Source: an uncultured Clostridia bacterium
GTDB taxonomy: Bacteria; Bacillota; Clostridia; Lachnospirales; Bianqueaceae
Length of the DNA stretch: 19,328 nucleotides
Assembly: GCA_937892735.1 (NCBI GenBank)
Contig: CALBGL010000128.1
Coordinates: forward strand, 1-19,328
Direction of reading: 5' to 3'
Made by a program: the position numbers and the translations under genes. The notes below the pieces were generated by a model. That model was not told where the DNA came from, did no database searches, and saw nothing but the letters and a program-made list of their open reading frames with translations. This document shows, one piece after another, positions 8,795 to 15,739 of this stretch. Each line of letters begins with the position of its first letter. The stretch's first letter is position 1.

Positions 8795-8819
8795 TTGCAA
8801 AAATGGCCGGTTTTTGCAA
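8795..8819. promoter_or_regulatory. Palindrome in the leader of the sugar operon
   Basis: TTGCAAAAA (8795-8803) and TTTTTGCAA (8811-8819) form a 25-bp inverted repeat with a 7-bp GC-rich centre, 40 bp upstream of the binding-protein start codon. It could be a third repressor site or an RNA hairpin in the leader. No U-run follows it in the sense direction, so it is not a terminator. Confidence 0.5.
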
Positions 8820-8830
8820 AGCCCCTTTCG

Positions 8831-8844
8831 TGAAAAGGTTTTCA
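8831..8844. promoter_or_regulatory. LacI-type operator, downstream site
   Basis: TGAAAAGGTTTTCA has perfect 6-bp arms around a 2-bp centre, the layout of LacI-family operators. It lies about 35-45 bp downstream of the predicted transcription start. Its centre is 32 bp (about three helical turns) from a second, imperfect copy at 8863-8876. It also resembles a CcpA cre site except for the central CG. Confidence 0.6.
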
Positions 8845-8862
8845 TAACAGCCTAAAAAAATA

Positions 8863-8876
8863 TGAAAACCTTTTTA
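8863..8876. promoter_or_regulatory. LacI-type operator at the transcription start
   Basis: TGAAAACCTTTTTA is the complement-centred, one-arm-imperfect copy of the site at 8831-8844. It begins just after the -10 box (8884-8889), covering the predicted start of transcription. A repressor bound here would block the promoter directly. The neighbouring LacI-family protein is the obvious candidate. Confidence 0.6.
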
Positions 8877-8883
8877 TGATTGC

Positions 8884-8913
8884 AATATACCATACTCTAC
8901 CGCCCATCGTCAA
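8884..8913 (-). promoter_or_regulatory. Sigma-A promoter of the rhamnoside uptake operon
   Basis: On the minus strand TTGACG (8908-8913), an 18-bp spacer and TATATT (8884-8889). The two operator-like palindromes immediately downstream, and the first gene 122 bp beyond the start, support this as the main operon promoter. No strong GC-rich terminator is visible between the LacI stop codon (8987) and this promoter, only a weak AT-rich hairpin near 8948-8971. Confidence 0.7.
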
Positions 8914-8986
8914 GGGTTTTTTGTACATTTCCTACAGTGATTCTTCACAAATTATCTAATAATTTTTTGTGCATTTCGCTCATTTC

Positions 8987-10042
8987 CTACGTTTTGTACG
9001 ATAATCGTACGCTTTGTCTGCAGATCAGCTCCGTCTCCAAAACAATATGCTGATCCAGTATTTGTCCCTGTAAAACACCGCGCAACATCTGATAACAGGA
9101 TTCTCCCATCTTCCGGCATTGCTGGCGGATTGTTGTAACCGGAGGATTGTAATACTGTACCAGCCGAATATCATCAAACCCTACTACGCTGATATCCTCT
9201 GGTACTCGATATCCATTCTGTATCAACGCATCCATGATACCGATTGCGATCATATCGCTGGATGTCAGAAAAATCTCCGGCATATTCTCTGCTTTTATGC
9301 GTCGCACCATCTGATTCATCAAACTTTTGGCCGCGTCTACTTTTTCCAGTTTTAACCAACTGTCATTCAGAATCCATTGTTCGTCCATTGCCAATGAACA
9401 CTGATGGAATCCCTCCCGCAGTCCGTTATATCGATCCTGCAGATTAGTCATATCCAACGATTCGCTCACGTAACCAATCTTGCGGAATCCCAGCCCGTAA
9501 ACCCATAGGACAAGATCGCGCATAGCCTTAAAATTATCGCTCTCTACCGAACAATAATTCCGATACCTACGGTCTCCCAAGACCACTGCCACATTCTGCT
9601 TATGCGCCCAATCAATCAATTCTTCATCTTTACTGCCGCCCAGAAAAATCAGTCCATCCACCTGCCGCTTCACCAGGGATTCGACCTGCATTTTCTCTTT
9701 TTCCAAGCTGTATCCGCTATCCACCAGAAACACGGTATCCTGTTCCAGATCGGCCCGTCTGAAAATGCCGGACGACACATTCGCATAAAATTCATTCTCA
9801 ATATCCGGCACAATCACACCGATGACATTCGAATATTTCTGCCGCAGATTCCGGGCCAGCATATTCGGGGTGTAGTCCAAATCCAAAATCGCTTGTTGTA
9901 CCCGTTTCTGTGTCTCTTCCGAAATCGGAGCCGTATGGTTGAGTACATGGGAAACCGTGGAGATCGCCACGCCCGCTTTCTTGGCCACATCCACAATCGT
10001 TGCCTTATTCCTTCTCCTCTCCTGATTCTGTCCCATTTCCAT
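8987..10042 (-). CDS. LacI-family transcriptional regulator of the sugar operon
   Basis: A 351-aa repressor-type protein. Residues 14-60 or so form the LacI helix-turn-helix with hinge helix (TIVDVAKKAGVAISTVSHVLNHTAPISEETQKRV...YTPNMLARNLR). The rest is a periplasmic-binding-protein-like effector domain (IGVIVPDIENEFYANVSSGI; PEDISVVGFDDIRLVQYYNPPVTTIRQ). Two ATGs are possible, 10042 and 10036. GAGGAGG lies 8 nt before the first, which I use. It has its own promoter and lies immediately upstream of the rhamnoside operon in the same orientation. The operator-like palindromes at the operon promoter make repression relieved by an imported or released sugar the likely mode. Confidence 0.93.
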   Translation of the reverse strand: MEMGQNQERRRNKATIVDVAKKAGVAISTVSHVLNHTAPISEETQKRVQQAILDLDYTPNMLARNLRQKYSNVIGVIVPDIENEFYANVSSGIFRRADLEQDTVFLVDSGYSLEKEKMQVESLVKRQVDGLIFLGGSKDEELIDWAHKQNVAVVLGDRRYRNYCSVESDNFKAMRDLVLWVYGLGFRKIGYVSESLDMTNLQDRYNGLREGFHQCSLAMDEQWILNDSWLKLEKVDAAKSLMNQMVRRIKAENMPEIFLTSSDMIAIGIMDALIQNGYRVPEDISVVGFDDIRLVQYYNPPVTTIRQQCRKMGESCYQMLRGVLQGQILDQHIVLETELICRQSVRLSYKT

Positions 10043-10087
10043 GCCTCATGCCTCCTCACATACCATATGCGTCCCTCATTATCTTTT

Positions 10088-10116
10088 ATCATAACACATC
10101 TTGCAGAATCGCTCAA
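10088..10116 (-). promoter_or_regulatory. Promoter of the LacI-family regulator gene
   Basis: On the minus strand TTGAGC (10111-10116), a 17-bp spacer and TATGAT (10088-10093). The predicted transcript start is about 40 nt upstream of the regulator ATG. Confidence 0.65.
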
Positions 10117-10170
10117 GGCTTTTACATGGTTATTTTCTTATCTTTGTGCTGTCTTTTTAAGATAGTACAG

Positions 10171-10202
10171 GTACACGTCCTCCAGACTGATTGGAGACGT
10201 AC
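10171..10202. other. Inverted repeat after the ABC exporter operon
   Basis: GTACACGTCCTCCA pairs with TGGAGACGTAC (one bulge and one insertion, 7-nt loop). It lies about 55 bp beyond the last exporter gene. No U-run follows on the minus strand, so it is a weak candidate for transcription termination or RNA 3'-end protection. The remainder of this 215-bp gap holds only the LacI-gene promoter. Confidence 0.35.
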
Positions 10203-10257
10203 GTCTAAGCGGTGCCGTTTTCTCTCTGGTGCACGCCTTCCATCCTTCAAATTGACT

Positions 10258-11925
10258 TTACAGCTTATCCCTTTGTAGCCGCGCTTTTCCCTCCCGCATT
10301 TCATATACGTCCTGCGCATACTTCAAAAAGCTAAGTCGATGGCTGATCGAAATAATGGTGTATCCGTTCTGCACCAGCTCCTGAAAATGATCCGCCAACC
10401 GTTCTTCTAAGGAGAGATCCAGATTCGATGTGATCTCGTCCAGCAGCAGGATTTTGTTTCCCCGCAACAGTCCCATGGCAATGCTTAATCGCTGCCGTTC
10501 TCCACCGCTCATCAGTTTGCCGGCTTCGCCCACATCCGTCCTGATTCCCTGCGGCAGTTCTCTGACATAATCATCCAGGCAGGCAAACCGCAGCGCCTCC
10601 CAGATTTCCTCCTCCGTGATCCCCTCTCGCATGAGTTTCAGATTCTCCTCGATGGTTCCCGGAAATAAGAACACGTCCTGCGCGATTTTCGTAACGTGAT
10701 CGCGAATCGAAAAGGCATTGATCCGATTGATATCCACGTTGTCGATAAAGACTGCGCCATCCTCCACCGGATACAGTTTCAAGATGATATCCAGGACGGT
10801 ACTCTTTCCTTGTCCCGAAGGCCCTACGATACCGGTCCAACTTCCCGCTTTAAAGTGCAGATCCATGTGCTGAAGCACCCAATCCTCCTGCGAATCATAC
10901 CGAAAGCAGCAATCCGTAAATCGAATTTCCTCCCGCAGGGAAAAAGGGGCTTTCTTCTCTTCTTCCTCCTTCTCTCCTGACAGCTCTAAAAAAGAGAACA
11001 GTTTTTCATATTCCCCCGTCTTCTTCTGATCCATCACCTTCGTCATGATGACAGAATTGACACTGGCATAGAAAATCCCCGCATAGGTTATGATCGAAAC
11101 CAATTGTCCTACCTGCAGATTCTGGCCAAACGAAATGATCAATAACGCCCCGATCCCGAATGTGATTCCTTTGAATAACACGCTGGTAAACGCATTCGAC
11201 CAGGCGCCCGTCAGACTGTCCAGCGCCGCGACTCTCCCCCAAATGGCGTTGACGGCTTCATTTTTCTCATTCACCTCGTCCAGTTTTTTCTCTTCCAGTC
11301 TCGCCAGTTTCACAAGCTCGATGGCCTGGAAAATGTCTCCCTTAATCTGATTCAATTCCGCGTTTAACGAAAGAATGCGTTGGATGATCTTATCAATATT
11401 CTTCATGATGAATCGGGTCGGCAGATAGGCTATCGGATAATAGAGAAGCTGCAGCAGCGCAATCTGCGGATTCATCCACAGCAACACCAAAAAGACTACG
11501 AATGCCACAAAGATATTCACGTAGAATTGGCTCATCTCCGAGACATAAAACTGCAGATATCCCGTGGCTTCCTTGCTGCAATACGACAGCAATTCCATCG
11601 AGTTTTGCTGATCGAAAAAGTTCTTTTTCTGATACACCAGGTTCTTCATGACGCGCAGGGCGATTTCATTTCCTTTTTTCCGCAGATACACAAATTTGAA
11701 ATACTGATATACGGTTTGCAACAGAATCGTCATCATCGGAATCGCCACAAATAGGGCGATCCCCACGATAATATGAAATATGTCCTGGTTCGGTATGTAA
11801 TCGTCTATAATCACTCCCATGAGATACGGCGTGATGAGCGAGGTCATCTGAATCAAAGCGTATACAATCATGGCCAGAATCTGCCTGGAACGAACCTCTT
11901 TTTGTATCTCTTTAATGGCCTCCAT
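10258..11925 (-). CDS. ABC exporter, fused permease and ATPase (third of three)
   Basis: A 555-aa type IV ABC exporter half-transporter: about six transmembrane segments in residues 1-290, then the ATPase. Walker A is GPSGQGKST (about residue 363), the Q-loop IAQDVFLFPGT, signature MSGGERQ, Walker B ILLLDEITSNLD with catalytic Glu, and H-loop ISHRLS. It has no N-terminal C39 peptidase domain. An in-frame ATG at 12012 would overlap the upstream gene and has no ribosome site. The ATG at 11925 follows GAAAGGAGA and sits 14 bp after the upstream stop, so I use it. Its ATPase is less like the other two (SGGERQ rather than SGGEWQ), so it may form a homodimer or a separate transporter. Cargo unknown, probably a peptide or lipid-like compound. 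Confidence 0.92.
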   Translation of the reverse strand: MEAIKEIQKEVRSRQILAMIVYALIQMTSLITPYLMGVIIDDYIPNQDIFHIIVGIALFVAIPMMTILLQTVYQYFKFVYLRKKGNEIALRVMKNLVYQKKNFFDQQNSMELLSYCSKEATGYLQFYVSEMSQFYVNIFVAFVVFLVLLWMNPQIALLQLLYYPIAYLPTRFIMKNIDKIIQRILSLNAELNQIKGDIFQAIELVKLARLEEKKLDEVNEKNEAVNAIWGRVAALDSLTGAWSNAFTSVLFKGITFGIGALLIISFGQNLQVGQLVSIITYAGIFYASVNSVIMTKVMDQKKTGEYEKLFSFLELSGEKEEEEKKAPFSLREEIRFTDCCFRYDSQEDWVLQHMDLHFKAGSWTGIVGPSGQGKSTVLDIILKLYPVEDGAVFIDNVDINRINAFSIRDHVTKIAQDVFLFPGTIEENLKLMREGITEEEIWEALRFACLDDYVRELPQGIRTDVGEAGKLMSGGERQRLSIAMGLLRGNKILLLDEITSNLDLSLEERLADHFQELVQNGYTIISISHRLSFLKYAQDVYEMREGKARLQRDKL

Positions 11926-11939
11926 GTGGGGTCTCCTTT

Positions 11940-13709
11940 CTATGCTTCCTTCTCTATGCCATCGGTAAACAGCTTCGCTTGCGAATTCCATATTTGTCGG
12001 TATAGTTCGCATTGCCGCAGCAATTCTTCGTGGGTTCCATCCCCTATGATTTCCCCCTTCTCCATCACAAGAATCCGATTCACAAACCGAATGGAGCCAA
12101 GACGATGCGTTACGATAATACTTGTTTTGTCCTTTCCTAAATCATGAAACAACCGAAAAAGTTTCCCTTCCTCGAGGGGATCTATGCTCGCCGTCGGCTC
12201 GTCGAGATAGATCCATTGACTTTTTCGATAAAAACCCCTTGCAATCGCCACCCGCTGCCATTCTCCGCCAGACAAGTCTATCCCGCCAAATTTTCTGGAT
12301 AACACCGTCTGTCGGTTCAGCCCCGTCGCAGCATCCTCTTTCATGCCCACCGTCTGAAGCAGATCCTCGGTCGGCCGCTCGGAATCTATATCGCTGATCC
12401 GAACATTTTCCTCCAGAGAAACCGCATATTTCCCGTAATTTTGAAAAACGACGGATTGCTCTTTATAGAGTTGATTCCTTCCTAGTTTCGTTCCATTATA
12501 GAAAACATCTCCTGTTTGCGGTTCATATAATCCCATCAGAATCTTCACCAGCGTTGTTTTCCCTGATCCATTTCTCCCCACGATAGCAATTTGTTCTTTG
12601 TCGCGAATGGTCAAAGACAGGTTCTTGATGACATTTTCTGTTTGATTGGGATACGAAAATGATATGTTTTTCAACTCGATTTCGTCAATATTTCCCCTGC
12701 TTTCCTCCGGATGCATCATATTTTCGTGCCCAGAATCTATAACGACGAAAAAGTTTCTCACCTTCTCCATCACTTCCGTCAGCCCTTCAGAAAATGTATT
12801 CACAAAGCCTTCCATCATCTGAAATACGTCTCCCAGAGAGGTCAGGAGCGCCGCGAAAGTGCCGATCGTGATCGCTTGATAACCGACACAGATGAATAAA
12901 ATCAGGATGATGAATACTCTTCCCAATAGTAAAATGCCCTTTTCACATCCATCCAGACGTAATGCCTTACCAAAGGACTTCCACCTGATCGCTCTTCTTT
13001 GGTCAAATGTCTTGTTTAATAAATCCATAAAATACGATGACAGCCCCAATAGCTTGGTTTCTTTATAATAATCTAAATCCGAGATATACCCGCTGTACGC
13101 ATGGATTTTACGAGTGAGCGGCGCAGTCTCCTTTTCAATGTTGATATAAAATCTTTCCTGGAACTTTTCTATGAGAAACACCGTCGCTAGTATGACTAGA
13201 ATCACCACCGGGAGATATATATTCGCCGTATACAGATAGATCATGATGACAACGATTTCCGGCACATAGTATAACGCGATCAGGAGGATGGTATCGACGA
13301 TGCTCCGCAAGTGGCGCGATCCATCATACGCTCTTTCCACTTGATCCAGCTGGCGACTGTCTTCAAATTGAATCGCCTTCCACGCGCCTATTTTGTTATT
13401 TAATTTTTGGATCATATCTTTGGAGATCTTCAGATCATAATACTCGTAATTATAATTGGTAATGGCCCGAATCGCATAACTCATGACTTTCGCGAGGATT
13501 ACAAGCCCCAGCGCAAGACAGACGGGCATCCCCCCTTTGGCATTCCCATCCGATTCTGCGATGCCATCGAAAAAGAACTGCAATGCCATGATGGGGACTG
13601 CGTTTAAAATCCCCTGCAGTAATGTGAGCCCATAATTCCATAGAAACAATGCCTTGGAGGCGTTATATACCTCTTTGAAACTTCTGCGGATCGTCTTTCT
13701 ACCTTTCAT
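11940..13709 (-). CDS. ABC exporter, fused permease and ATPase (second of three)
   Basis: A 589-aa half-transporter with an N-terminal six-helix membrane domain and a C-terminal ATPase: Walker A GRNGSGKTT (about residue 375), Q-loop VVFQNYGKYAVSL, signature LSGGEWQ, Walker B WIYLDEPTAS, H-loop VTHRLGS. The Q-loop and signature are nearly the same as in the gene just upstream, which suggests the two subunits form a heterodimer. An upstream in-frame ATG (13772) lies deep within the preceding gene. The ATG at 13709 overlaps that gene's last codons by 11 bp (ATGAAAGGTAG), a coupling arrangement, and is my choice, although its nearest AGGAG is rather far (13 nt). No protease domain. Export substrate unknown. 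Confidence 0.92.
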   Translation of the reverse strand: MKGRKTIRRSFKEVYNASKALFLWNYGLTLLQGILNAVPIMALQFFFDGIAESDGNAKGGMPVCLALGLVILAKVMSYAIRAITNYNYEYYDLKISKDMIQKLNNKIGAWKAIQFEDSRQLDQVERAYDGSRHLRSIVDTILLIALYYVPEIVVIMIYLYTANIYLPVVILVILATVFLIEKFQERFYINIEKETAPLTRKIHAYSGYISDLDYYKETKLLGLSSYFMDLLNKTFDQRRAIRWKSFGKALRLDGCEKGILLLGRVFIILILFICVGYQAITIGTFAALLTSLGDVFQMMEGFVNTFSEGLTEVMEKVRNFFVVIDSGHENMMHPEESRGNIDEIELKNISFSYPNQTENVIKNLSLTIRDKEQIAIVGRNGSGKTTLVKILMGLYEPQTGDVFYNGTKLGRNQLYKEQSVVFQNYGKYAVSLEENVRISDIDSERPTEDLLQTVGMKEDAATGLNRQTVLSRKFGGIDLSGGEWQRVAIARGFYRKSQWIYLDEPTASIDPLEEGKLFRLFHDLGKDKTSIIVTHRLGSIRFVNRILVMEKGEIIGDGTHEELLRQCELYRQIWNSQAKLFTDGIEKEA

Positions 13710-15459
13710 ACCAACTCTTCTGCTCCTGATACATTTCGTAATATTTCCCATTTTGTGCATATAAGCTCTCATGCGTTCCCTGTTCTATCACGCTTCCATT
13801 CTGCAATACAATAATCTCATCCGCGATACGGGCACCTCCCAGTCGATGCGTGATAAAGATAGAAAATCGATCTTTTAATTCCTGTTTGAAGATCTGATAG
13901 ATCTCCACCTCTCTCATCGGATCGATAGATGCGGTCGGCTCATCAAGCACATATATACAGGCATCCTTTAGTAAACCTCTCGCTATGGCAAGCAATTGCC
14001 ATTCCCCGCCGGATACATCCACTCCCTCCGGATCTAACTTTCCCAGCGGCGTCTCTATGCCCTTATTGAGCCGTTTGACGACGGACGCTAAACCCGTAGC
14101 TTCTAGCACTGTTTTGACTTCTTCTCTTCTTTCCCCCACCGCATTCGGTAGAAGGTTCTGCTCAAAAGATGTCTCATACTTAGCATAGTTTTGATACACG
14201 ACGGAAAACAGCCTTCTTAAATCCTCTCTTCGAATCGTCCTTACATCACGCCCATTGATCAGAATCTGTCCTTCATACTGCTGGTAAAATCCTGTCAGAA
14301 GTTTTACGATTGTGGTCTTCCCCACCCCATTTTCTCCCACCAGCGCGTACTTTTTATCCCCACGCAGGATTAAATTGAAAGAATGCAAAATAGGCCTACC
14401 GTCTTCCCCATATGAAAATGTAACATCTCTGAACTCTATGGTTTCAATATGATCGCAGTGAAAGGGAACCTTCCCCTCCTCTGTATCTTCTGGCAAGGAT
14501 TGTAGGGCGAAATAATCTTGTATATACATTTTACTCTTTTCAAAATTGATAACGGTAGGCGCCAGAGAAATCGACATCTCATCCACGAATTCAAAGACAC
14601 CCTTTATGATCGCGATGTAGAGTCCACTCGTCATCTTTCCGTTGAATAACCCCCAAAGAAGAACAAACGCAATCCCGCCGGTCGTCACTGCCGATAGGAT
14701 ATCGACTCCGCCCATGCGTCCGAAGATCTTTTGATTTGCTTTTCTTTCTATTTGTATGGCCTGTTCATACTCTTCTTCCCATTTGCGGCCGCCCCATTTT
14801 TGATACTGAAACAGGATCCTTTCTCCTGCATTTTCCCTGTTCGATAGAATGGTTCGAAAATAACTCGCGACACGAAAATGCCGTGTCGATTCTTCATAAG
14901 CCGTGTACTCTTCCTGTCCATTTCTGACTGCCAGAATCCCATACGGCAAAAGAAAAAGTACGACTATCATGGATATGATCCACTGCGTGGTCGCGATCGT
15001 AACCAGGATCCAACCCGCTCGAATCACATCTTCCGCTATATCCAGAAGATTCTGATAGCCCTCCATCCATTTCTTTGACGGATCCTCCTGTACCCTCTCC
15101 ATCAGATCCCAGTTTTCCTTCTTCTCTAGTTCCGAATACTGTATTTTCTGTTTCTTCGCCAGGACTTCCATGGATAAGCTTTTACTCAGACTATTGGATA
15201 CGTGTTCCCGCGCCATCTTATATAACAGTTCACTGACGCTTCTCACCAGCCAGATTCCCAAGATCGAAAGGAAGCTTAGAACATCCACCGTACCACGATT
15301 GGAAAATGTGGAAATGATACTGTTCAGCATCCTGGCGATCAGAACGATTTCCACCCCAAAGACAACTGCCGAGATCAACCTCATCACAAACATCCCGATC
15401 GCTCCCATCGGGTCTACTTTAAAACTCTTGGCCGCAAATTCTAATCTATTATGATTCAT
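13699..15459 (-). CDS. ABC exporter, fused permease and ATPase (first of three)
   Basis: A 586-aa half-transporter, first gene of the exporter operon. The membrane domain (residues 1 to about 320) is followed by the ATPase: Walker A GENGVGKTT (about 373), Q-loop VVYQNYAKYETSF, signature VSGGEWQ (about 478), Walker B IYVLDEPTAS, H-loop ITHRLGG. All catalytic motifs are intact. Two ATGs occur two codons apart. The AAGAAGGA site abuts the first (15465) but is 6 nt from the second (15459), so I choose 15459. There is no C39 peptidase domain, so any peptide cargo would need another protease. The QNY-KY Q-loop resembles exporters found near bacterial peptide systems, from memory. Placed next to an agr-type locus, it is likely under its control. 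Confidence 0.92.
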   Translation of the reverse strand: MNHNRLEFAAKSFKVDPMGAIGMFVMRLISAVVFGVEIVLIARMLNSIISTFSNRGTVDVLSFLSILGIWLVRSVSELLYKMAREHVSNSLSKSLSMEVLAKKQKIQYSELEKKENWDLMERVQEDPSKKWMEGYQNLLDIAEDVIRAGWILVTIATTQWIISMIVVLFLLPYGILAVRNGQEEYTAYEESTRHFRVASYFRTILSNRENAGERILFQYQKWGGRKWEEEYEQAIQIERKANQKIFGRMGGVDILSAVTTGGIAFVLLWGLFNGKMTSGLYIAIIKGVFEFVDEMSISLAPTVINFEKSKMYIQDYFALQSLPEDTEEGKVPFHCDHIETIEFRDVTFSYGEDGRPILHSFNLILRGDKKYALVGENGVGKTTIVKLLTGFYQQYEGQILINGRDVRTIRREDLRRLFSVVYQNYAKYETSFEQNLLPNAVGERREEVKTVLEATGLASVVKRLNKGIETPLGKLDPEGVDVSGGEWQLLAIARGLLKDACIYVLDEPTASIDPMREVEIYQIFKQELKDRFSIFITHRLGGARIADEIIVLQNGSVIEQGTHESLYAQNGKYYEMYQEQKSWYER

Positions 15460-15488
15460 TTTCATTCCTTCTTAATTATGTAGTCGAG

Positions 15489-15516
15489 AAGGCTGCTCAT
15501 AGATATGAGCAGCCTT
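15489..15516. promoter_or_regulatory. Perfect 12-bp hairpin in the exporter mRNA leader
   Basis: AAGGCTGCTCAT (15489-15500) pairs perfectly with ATGAGCAGCCTT (15505-15516) around AGAT. It lies 29 bp upstream of the first exporter start codon and about 14 bp upstream of its ribosome site. Neither strand has a U-run after it, so it is not an ordinary terminator. In RNA it would be a very stable stem next to the translation start. Confidence 0.6.
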
Positions 15517-15595
15517 CATCAAATTATCCGAACGGATCCATATTATGATTTCTCCCTCTGCAGGGGGGACAACCAATATTTCCTCCCCGAATATT

Positions 15596-15615
15596 ACCAA
15601 TCCAATTGGATTGGT
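15596..15615. promoter_or_regulatory. Perfect 20-bp palindrome at the exporter promoter
   Basis: ACCAATCCAATTGGATTGGT is its own reverse complement over all 20 bases. It covers about +3 to +22 relative to the predicted start of the exporter transcript, a classical repressor-operator position. No regulator in the window is an obvious match: LytTR proteins usually bind direct repeats, and the LacI-type sites at 8.8 kb are different. Confidence 0.7.
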
Positions 15616-15624
15616 TCGTATTCG

Positions 15625-15654
15625 AGTATATTACATCTATGTCCCTATCGTCAA
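15625..15654 (-). promoter_or_regulatory. Promoter of the three-gene ABC exporter operon
   Basis: On the minus strand TTGACG (15649-15654), an 18-bp spacer and TATACT (15625-15630). Predicted start near 15618 gives a leader of about 158 nt before the first exporter gene, including the palindrome and the hairpin. Confidence 0.7.
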
Positions 15655-15672
15655 TCTGTTCGCCTCAATCTT

Positions 15673-15712
15673 CACCTTGTTAAATAATTGACAGGTAAAT
15701 TCGACCTGTTAA
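15673..15712. promoter_or_regulatory. Candidate LytTR/AgrA-type boxes upstream of the exporter promoter
   Basis: On the minus strand TTAACAGGT (15704-15712) and TTAACAAGGT (15674-15683) form direct repeats 29 bp apart, with an inverted ACCTGTCAA (15688-15696) between them. They lie 19-58 bp upstream of the -35 box, where an activator would bind. The complementary half-site ACCTGTTAAG shares GTTAAG with the S. aureus AgrA box, but the spacing is wider. ACAGGT/ACCTGT could also be a weak 3' hairpin for the kinase gene. Confidence 0.4.
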
Positions 15713-15739
15713 GCAAATATTTTCAATTATTTTCATAAA

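Noticed and set aside
10122..10319. 65-aa minus-strand frame in the gap after the exporters
   Set aside because: It overlaps the 3' end of the third exporter, is rich in Arg/Lys with no domain, and has no ribosome site.
11926..12012. 29-residue N-terminal extension of the third exporter
   Set aside because: It overlaps the preceding gene and lacks a ribosome site; the ATG at 11925 has GAAAGGAGA.
15489..15516. Terminator between the kinase and exporter genes
   Set aside because: The stem is strong, but neither strand has a T-tract after it, and it lies downstream of the exporter promoter.
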